From positions 1 through 8,915 of the forward strand of contig JBGAUM010000132.1 of assembly GCA_044228625.1 (NCBI GenBank): a DNA stretch of 8,915 nt, read 5' to 3'. Shown here in pieces: positions 6,556-8,915 of the stretch. The DNA is from UKL13-2 sp044228625. Its GTDB lineage: Bacteria > Pseudomonadota > Gammaproteobacteria > Burkholderiales > Usitatibacteraceae. How positions within the stretch are numbered: position 1 is the first letter of the stretch; each line of letters starts with the position of its first letter. Below the pieces are notes generated by a model. That model ran no database searches. It saw only the letters and a program-made list of their open reading frames with translations, and was not told the origin of the DNA. Made by a program: the position numbers and the translations under genes.

Positions 6556-6579
6556 TTTTCCCTCGAAGAAGGGGAAAAA
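6555..6579 (+). repeat. Inverted repeat covering the deoC ribosome binding site
   Basis: TTTTTCCC (6555-6562) is the exact complement of GGGAAAAA (6572-6579), with a 9-nt loop. The AAGGGGA Shine-Dalgarno (6569-6575) falls partly in the right arm. If transcription starts near 6562, only part of the left arm would be in the mRNA, so the fold may not form. Confidence 0.45.
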
Positions 6580-6581
6580 GC

Positions 6582-7580
6582 ATGGCCAATGTCCGCCAAC
6601 TGCCCGTCAAGGGCGCCACTGCCGTCGATCCGGAAGACGGCCGCAATCCCGGCACCAAGTTTGATCTCGGCCCCGTCAAGGACGTGCGCGTCAATCGCAG
6701 CGCCGTCGAGCGCCGCGCCGCCACAATGAGCACGCGCCGCACGGTCAAGAAAGAGTGGCAGGCCGCGTGGCTCCTGCATGCCGTGCGCACCATCGACCTC
6801 ACTACGCTCTCTGGCGACGACACCCCGGGCACCGTCAAGCGCCTGTGCGCCAAGGCACGGCAACCGATCCGCCCGGAATTGCTCAAGGACCTGGGATTCA
6901 ACGAACCGCTCACCACGGGTGCCGTCTGCGTGTATCACACGTTTGTGAAGACCGCAGTCGAGGCGCTGGAAGGCTCGGGCATTCCGGTTGCGGCGGTCTC
7001 CACCGGATTCCCGGCGGGCTTGTCTCCGTTTCCACAGAAGATCGAGGAAATCAAGGCGAGCGTGAAAGACGGCGCGGCAGAAATCGACATCGTGATTTCG
7101 CGCGAGCATGTGTTGAACGGCGACTGGCGTGCGCTCTATGACGAAGTAAAAGCGTTCCGCGAAGCCTGTGGCCCCGCGCACATGAAAGCCATCATCGCCA
7201 CTGGTGAACTGGGCACACTGAAGAACATCATGCGCGCCTCGCTGGTGTGCATGCAGGCCGGCTCGGATTTCATCAAGACCTCCACCGGCAAGGAACCCAC
7301 CAATGCCACCATCGCCGGTTCGCTCGTGATGGTGCGCGCCATCCGCCAGTTCCATGAAATGACCGGCCACAAAGTCGGCTTCAAACCTGCTGGCGGCATC
7401 CGCACCACCAAGCAAGCGCTGGAGTGGCTGATCTTGATGAAGGAAGAGCTGGGCGACGAGTGGCTGCAGCCGCACTTGTTCCGGCTGGGGGCCTCGGCGT
7501 TGCTCAATGACATTGAGCGGCAGTTGGAACACTATGCGTATGGGCGGTATGCGTCGATGCAGTATCAGCCGCTCGGTTAA
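6582..7580 (+). CDS. deoC: Deoxyribose-phosphate aldolase (DERA)
   Basis: Class I aldolase cleaving 2-deoxy-D-ribose-5-phosphate to D-glyceraldehyde-3-phosphate and acetaldehyde, in deoxynucleoside catabolism. The 332-residue product belongs to the long, eukaryote-like DERA group, with an N-terminal extension of about 65 residues before the barrel begins at RTIDLTTLSGDDT (69-81). Catalytic motifs are AEIDIV with Asp169, FIKTSTGK (230-237) with the Schiff-base Lys232, and VGFKPAGGIRT (265-275) with Lys268. These correspond to E. coli Asp102, Lys167 and Lys201. A purine-rich AAGGGGA lies 6 nt before the ATG. Its TAA shares a base with the ATG of the next gene, and an aldehyde dehydrogenase follows, which fits a deoxyribose-use operon. 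Confidence 0.96.
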   Translation: MANVRQLPVKGATAVDPEDGRNPGTKFDLGPVKDVRVNRSAVERRAATMSTRRTVKKEWQAAWLLHAVRTIDLTTLSGDDTPGTVKRLCAKARQPIRPELLKDLGFNEPLTTGAVCVYHTFVKTAVEALEGSGIPVAAVSTGFPAGLSPFPQKIEEIKASVKDGAAEIDIVISREHVLNGDWRALYDEVKAFREACGPAHMKAIIATGELGTLKNIMRASLVCMQAGSDFIKTSTGKEPTNATIAGSLVMVRAIRQFHEMTGHKVGFKPAGGIRTTKQALEWLILMKEELGDEWLQPHLFRLGASALLNDIERQLEHYAYGRYASMQYQPLG

Positions 7581-8023
7581 TGGTACCAATCAGTTCGCAG
7601 CGTTTGGCGGAAATTGCTAAGGCGTATGCCGACCACTTTACAAATCCACACGTTTGGACTGCCGACAGAGTTTTAGTGAAACGTGACAACTCGGACACCG
7701 AGTGGGCCCCAAGTATTGTTTTCGACATTACGTACGATCATCCCAAGCTCTTGCTTCCATTTGTGCTGGAGGTGTTGAAGCTCGATCCAGCAAATGAAGT
7801 CATCGAGGTGCTTTCCGCAGGGCCACTGGAAGATTGTCTTGGGCTACTTGGTGAGGAGGTGATTGATGAGGTCGAGGCACATGCGCGCGCGAACCCAAAA
7901 TTTGCCTATCTTCTGGGTGGCGTGTGGAAAGGCAAGATGACGGATGAAATCTGGGCACGCGTGCAATCCGTTTGGGATCGCCGTGGATGGGATGGAATTC
8001 CTCTTGAATCAACTGCAAGTTAG
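7580..8023 (+). CDS. DUF6869-like protein of unknown function
   Basis: The 147-residue protein is soluble, without a signal peptide or membrane segment. The C-terminal half, LSAGPLEDCLGLLGEEVI (78-95) then ARANPKFAYLLGGVW (102-116) and WARVQSVWDRRGW (125-137), resembles the DUF6869 family as I remember it. Its function is unknown. The ATG overlaps the deoC stop (TAATG), so it is probably co-translated. Base composition differs: by hand count 7581-7680 is 48% GC against 66% for 6601-6700 in deoC. That suggests a more recent insertion into an older deoC-dehydrogenase pair. There is no direct evidence for a role in deoxyribose use. Confidence 0.7.
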   Translation: MVPISSQRLAEIAKAYADHFTNPHVWTADRVLVKRDNSDTEWAPSIVFDITYDHPKLLLPFVLEVLKLDPANEVIEVLSAGPLEDCLGLLGEEVIDEVEAHARANPKFAYLLGGVWKGKMTDEIWARVQSVWDRRGWDGIPLESTAS

Positions 8024-8066
8024 GCTCAACTGAAACTAAGAAACTGTCTTTGAGAAAGCAAAGTAC

Positions 8067-8915
8067 ATGAACCTCTCCCAACTCTCGAAATCCCTCCCCT
8101 ACGGCGACGCCCCCGAAGCTGCCAAGCCCGCGCAGGAGTGGATCGACCAGCACAATGCCAAGTTCGGGCTCTTCATCAACAACAAATGGCGCGACCCATC
8201 CGGCAAGGAGTGGTTTGATTCGGTCAACCCGGCCAATGGCAAGAAGCTCGGCAAGATCGCGCAGGCCACCAAGAAGGACGTGGACGATGCGGTGAAGGCC
8301 GCACGTGCCGCGTTCAAGACCTGGAGCGCCACGCCCGGCCACATTCGTGCGCGCTACCTCTATGCGATTGCGCGGCAGATCCAGAAGCACTCGCGTCTGT
8401 TCGCCGTGCTGGAGACGATGGACAACGGCAAGCCCATCCGCGAAACGCGCGACATCGACATCCCGTTGGTGGCGCGGCATTTCTATCACCACGCGGGCTG
8501 GGCGCAGTTGATGGACAAGGCGCTGCCAGACCATGAGGCGATCGGCGTGGTGGGGCAGATCATTCCGTGGAATTTCCCGCTGCTGATGTTGAGCTGGAAG
8601 ATCGCGCCCGCAATTGCCATGGGCAACACCGTGGTGTTGAAGCCCGCCGAATTCACCTCGCTCACCGCGCTGCTGTTTGCGGAGATTTGCGATTCCGTTG
8701 GCCTGCCGCCCGGCGTGGTGAACATCATCACGGGCGACGGCCGTACCGGCGCGGCGATGGTGGACCACCCCGGCATCGACAAGATCGCCTTCACCGGTTC
8801 CACCGACGTGGGCCGCATCATCCGCAAGGCCACCGCGGGTACGCACAAAAAACTTTCACTGGAGTTGGGTGGCAAGTCACCCTTCATGGTGTTCGATGAC
8901 GCGGATCTCGACAGC
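8067..8915 (+). CDS. NAD(P)+-dependent aldehyde dehydrogenase, 3'-truncated by window end
   Basis: The first 283 codons of an ALDH-superfamily enzyme are present; the frame is open at the window edge. Motifs are the PWNFP segment (167-171, Asn169 of the oxyanion hole), VVLKPAE (189-195, NAD-binding Lys192), IAFTGSTDVGR (240-250, Rossmann turn) and LSLELGGKSPF (263-273, general base Glu266). The catalytic cysteine lies beyond the window. Family knowledge: oxidises aldehydes to acids. Context after deoC suggests oxidation of the acetaldehyde released by DeoC; substrate specificity is inferred. The ATG at 8067 is preceded by a weak purine stretch (GAGAAAG, 8052-8058) and a 43-nt gap from the previous gene. 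An N-terminal extension of about 30 residues precedes the usual ALDH start (LFINNKW at 35-41). Confidence 0.93.
   Translation, partial: MNLSQLSKSLPYGDAPEAAKPAQEWIDQHNAKFGLFINNKWRDPSGKEWFDSVNPANGKKLGKIAQATKKDVDDAVKAARAAFKTWSATPGHIRARYLYAIARQIQKHSRLFAVLETMDNGKPIRETRDIDIPLVARHFYHHAGWAQLMDKALPDHEAIGVVGQIIPWNFPLLMLSWKIAPAIAMGNTVVLKPAEFTSLTALLFAEICDSVGLPPGVVNIITGDGRTGAAMVDHPGIDKIAFTGSTDVGRIIRKATAGTHKKLSLELGGKSPFMVFDDADLDS

Noticed and set aside
6266..6664. Plus-strand frame spanning the deoC upstream region
   Set aside because: It runs through the deoC -10, ribosome site and start in another frame, has a low-complexity basic product and no ribosome site.
6369..7589. Long minus-strand open frame opposite deoC
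   Set aside because: It lies entirely antisense to a clear deoC with all catalytic motifs; the arginine/alanine-rich translation is typical of antisense frames in high-GC genes.
7800..8846. Long minus-strand open frame opposite the aldehyde dehydrogenase
   Set aside because: Antisense shadow of a recognisable ALDH; the translation is histidine/arginine-rich with no family features.

Overview
The window is ordinary, gene-dense, high-GC proteobacterial chromosome. Gene order pncC-recA-recX, the RecA sequence and E. coli-type SOS boxes (CTGT-N8-ACAG) upstream of recA suggest a beta- or gammaproteobacterium. I cannot place it more finely from sequence alone. I see no phage, insertion sequence, CRISPR array, tRNA or rRNA. 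Nearly all genes lie on the plus strand.

Left part (1-2666): the window opens inside a large glycosyltransferase gene. It has a TPR remnant, then a SPINDLY/O-GlcNAc-transferase-like GT41 domain, then a second GT2-like domain in the same reading frame. The nicotinamide-nucleotide amidase gene pncC (CinA C-terminal type) follows, starting at a TTG that overlaps the glycosyltransferase stop.

Central part (2667-5026): the DNA-repair block. recA has a clear promoter whose -10 lies inside one LexA box, with a second perfect LexA box directly downstream. After recA come a perfect 10-bp hairpin and, about 100 nt later, a terminator-like structure with a T-run. The terminator sits directly in front of the Shine-Dalgarno of a 135-residue cysteine-rich protein with four CxxC knuckles, two of them DnaJ-type CxxCxGxG. 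That gene ends 2 nt before the likely start of recX, so an uncharacterised zinc-binding protein is inserted between recA and recX and may be co-translated with the RecA modulator. This is the most interesting locus here.

Right part (5027-8915): a membrane-anchored GGDEF-family protein whose signature and metal-binding positions are lost, so it is probably not an active diguanylate cyclase. A 395-bp gap follows; it holds a possible 54-residue minus-strand ORF and the deoC promoter. Then comes a deoxyribose module: deoC (long, about 330-residue DERA type), a lower-GC DUF6869-like gene overlapping it by one base, and the N-terminal 283 codons of an aldehyde dehydrogenase cut by the window end. 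DeoC splits deoxyribose-5-phosphate into glyceraldehyde-3-phosphate and acetaldehyde, and the dehydrogenase could oxidise that acetaldehyde.
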